From: UBA6770 sp965660875
Lineage (GTDB): Bacteria; Bacteroidota; Bacteroidia; Flavobacteriales_G; Salibacteraceae
DNA: 64,000 bases
Direction of reading: 5' to 3'
Assembly (NCBI GenBank): GCA_965660875.1
Contig: CBFIBQ010000015.1
Coordinates: forward strand, 1-64,000
Part shown: piece by piece, positions 62,749 through 64,000 of the stretch
How positions within the stretch are numbered: position 1 is the first letter of the stretch
How the letters are laid out: each line of letters begins with the position of its first letter
Program-made: the position numbers and the translations under genes
The notes under the pieces: model-generated
Databases searched by the model: none
What the model was told of the DNA's origin: nothing
What the model saw: the letters and a program-made list of their open reading frames with translations, nothing else

Positions 62749-64000
62749 TTAAAAGTTGTATTTGAGGTTAATACCGCTAAAGAAATTGATTTCATTAGGG
62801 GCCGGAATATAGGCGTCGGGCAATTGGTTCACAAATACCATATTGTAGTATTGTTCACTTGTAATGTTATTGGCACCGGCGTAAACATTCATTTCAAATT
62901 GTTTGATGTTTTTTCTGAAGCCAAGTTTTGCATTCAGCAAATTATAGGCATTCGTTTCATTCAATCCATCTGAAGTGTAAGGCATGCTGCTGCGGTAATT
63001 GTAATACATGTTTCCGTAAAGTCCAATTTTTGTAACCACATCAACACCGGCATTAAACACAATTGGAGCTACGCCTGCCACTGCGTTTCCTGAGTAATCT
63101 TCCACAATGGTGATGTCTTGATTAACGGCGTCTTTTCCAATTTTTTCAAATTGGAAGTCTTCGTATTTGTAATCCGAATAGGTGAAGTTTGCAAAAGGCT
63201 GAAGCAATCGAATAAAACCTTTTCTAGAGTCAATAGCTTTATATTGTAGAAGTACTTCAAGTCCATTATTATTCAAACGACCTCCATTCACCAAATACGA
63301 ATACAAGGTTGCTGTGTTACTCGGGTTTTGAACGGTAATGGTGGTGAATTTATCTTCAAATTTGGTGTTGAAAACCGCAACTGTATAAAAGAGTTTGTTT
63401 GCTAAAAAACTGCCTTTGGTTCCGAGTTCAATTTGCGTCCCTTTTTCTGGTTTTAAACCCGTATTTAATTCCCCTGTGGTCGAGATAAGCACGTTGCTGC
63501 TCACCGGGGTTTTGTACGCGGTAGAATACGAGACGTAAACAGAGGCTACTGTATTGATTTTTTTGTTTAGAGCTATCGTCGGCGAAGCGAGATTGTTGTA
63601 ACTGTTTTCGTAGGTTTTCAACTTGTTGTTTCCTGGCTGATTGTTCTTCAACCCCCAAATTCTATCGTTCAAACTTATTGTTACATTACTTATTCCAACA
63701 CCAGCTGTTAAACTGAATTGTTTAGGCAAACTCAATGTCCATTGTGTAAAATATGAATAGGTAGAACTGGTGGTCGATTGATTGCTACGAAGACTTGTAA
63801 TAATGTTGTAATCGTCCAAATGATTACTATCGGCTCCCATTCCATAACTTACCGTTTTGTTGTTCATTTTTTGGGCTTCGATTCCTGTAATTCCAGAAAG
63901 GCCAATTTTTTCAGACAATTGAAAATGCTTTTCAAACACCGATCTTAAACCATAATTCAAAGGCATTTTGTCCGTCCATCCACCCGCAGAACTGTTGTCC
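62749..64000 (-). CDS. TonB-dependent outer-membrane receptor, C-terminal part (5' end beyond window)
   Basis: The visible 417 residues are the beta-barrel of a TonB-dependent receptor. Strand pairs end in aromatic residues, as in TYSYFTQWTLSLPKQFSLTAGVGI and YNYRSSMPYTSDGLNETNAYNLLNAKLGFRKN, and the protein ends in FFSGINLKYNF, with the terminal Phe required for outer-membrane insertion. The reading frame continues open to the window edge (DNSSAGGWTDK before the first visible Met), so the plug domain lies outside. Place and order suggest a haem or ferric-chelate receptor feeding HmuTUV. Confidence 0.88.
   Translation of the reverse strand, partial: DNSSAGGWTDKMPLNYGLRSVFEKHFQLSEKIGLSGITGIEAQKMNNKTVSYGMGADSNHLDDYNIITSLRSNQSTTSSTYSYFTQWTLSLPKQFSLTAGVGISNVTISLNDRIWGLKNNQPGNNKLKTYENSYNNLASPTIALNKKINTVASVYVSYSTAYKTPVSSNVLISTTGELNTGLKPEKGTQIELGTKGSFLANKLFYTVAVFNTKFEDKFTTITVQNPSNTATLYSYLVNGGRLNNNGLEVLLQYKAIDSRKGFIRLLQPFANFTYSDYKYEDFQFEKIGKDAVNQDITIVEDYSGNAVAGVAPIVFNAGVDVVTKIGLYGNMYYNYRSSMPYTSDGLNETNAYNLLNAKLGFRKNIKQFEMNVYAGANNITSEQYYNMVFVNQLPDAYIPAPNEINFFSGINLKYNF

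Noticed and set aside
1..64000. CRISPR array, tRNA, rRNA or transposase
   Set aside because: No regularly spaced identical repeats, cloverleaf, rRNA signature or transposase-like reading frame was recognised in the window.

Overview
The window looks like a chromosomal segment of a marine or aquatic member of Bacteroidota, most likely order Flavobacteriales. The evidence is low GC, two cell-surface proteins with type IX secretion (T9SS, Por) C-terminal sorting domains, a DUF6090-type protein, LytTR/LytS two-component genes with a beta-propeller sensor, a CzcA-TolC fusion efflux pump and frequent ATGA start/stop overlaps. Family-level placement cannot be made from the sequence alone. No tRNA, rRNA, CRISPR array, transposase or integrase gene was recognised.

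Region 1 (1-15.1 kb) is an accessory region with every gene on the + strand. A PD-(D/E)XK-type nuclease-like gene is followed by a tightly coupled type I restriction-modification operon: hsdM, an ORF6N/RhuM-like gene, hsdS, a small membrane protein, an AlbA_2/Schlafen-like ATPase and hsdR. After it come short genes for secreted, lipo- or membrane proteins and a Fic AMPylase-like gene. Most of these units are separated by short imperfect palindromes from two families. Family A is about 60 bp with AAC...GTT ends; family B has a GAAACGCACT core. This arrangement resembles an integron cassette array without an integrase (CALIN-like).

Region 2 (15.3-48.2 kb) looks like ordinary flavobacterial chromosome. 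It holds two T9SS cargo proteins, a 1747-residue multi-PAS protein that ends at a phosphoacceptor helix without an ATPase domain, a permease/Crp/DoxX cluster, an M20 dipeptidase, a universal stress/YeeE-YedE sulfur module, a LytTR regulator with a LytS-type kinase, an MBL-fold hydrolase, small membrane proteins and a CzcA(TolC)-CzcB metal efflux operon.

Region 3 (48.2-60.0 kb) is a second defence island. It contains an unrelated type I R-M system (hsdR-hsdM-hsdS), an anti-phage dCTP-deaminase-like gene (AvcD type), a DUF4268 protein, and a HipA-like kinase coupled to a DUF3037 protein. Imperfect direct repeats of about 110-125 bp lie on both sides (48273-48383 and 59786-59909), and the right-hand non-coding end carries a set of short hairpins. 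This suggests the block was gained or moved as a unit.

Region 4 (60.0-64.0 kb, - strand) is a haem/iron uptake locus: the C-terminal part of a TonB-dependent receptor cut by the window edge, a terminator, then substrate-binding lipoprotein, permease and ATPase.

The best candidates for something undescribed are the cassette-like palindrome array of region 1, the composite type I operon with three built-in extra genes, an 11-bp tandem repeat that could switch reading frame and a duplicated hsdM tail, and the repeat-bounded island of region 3.
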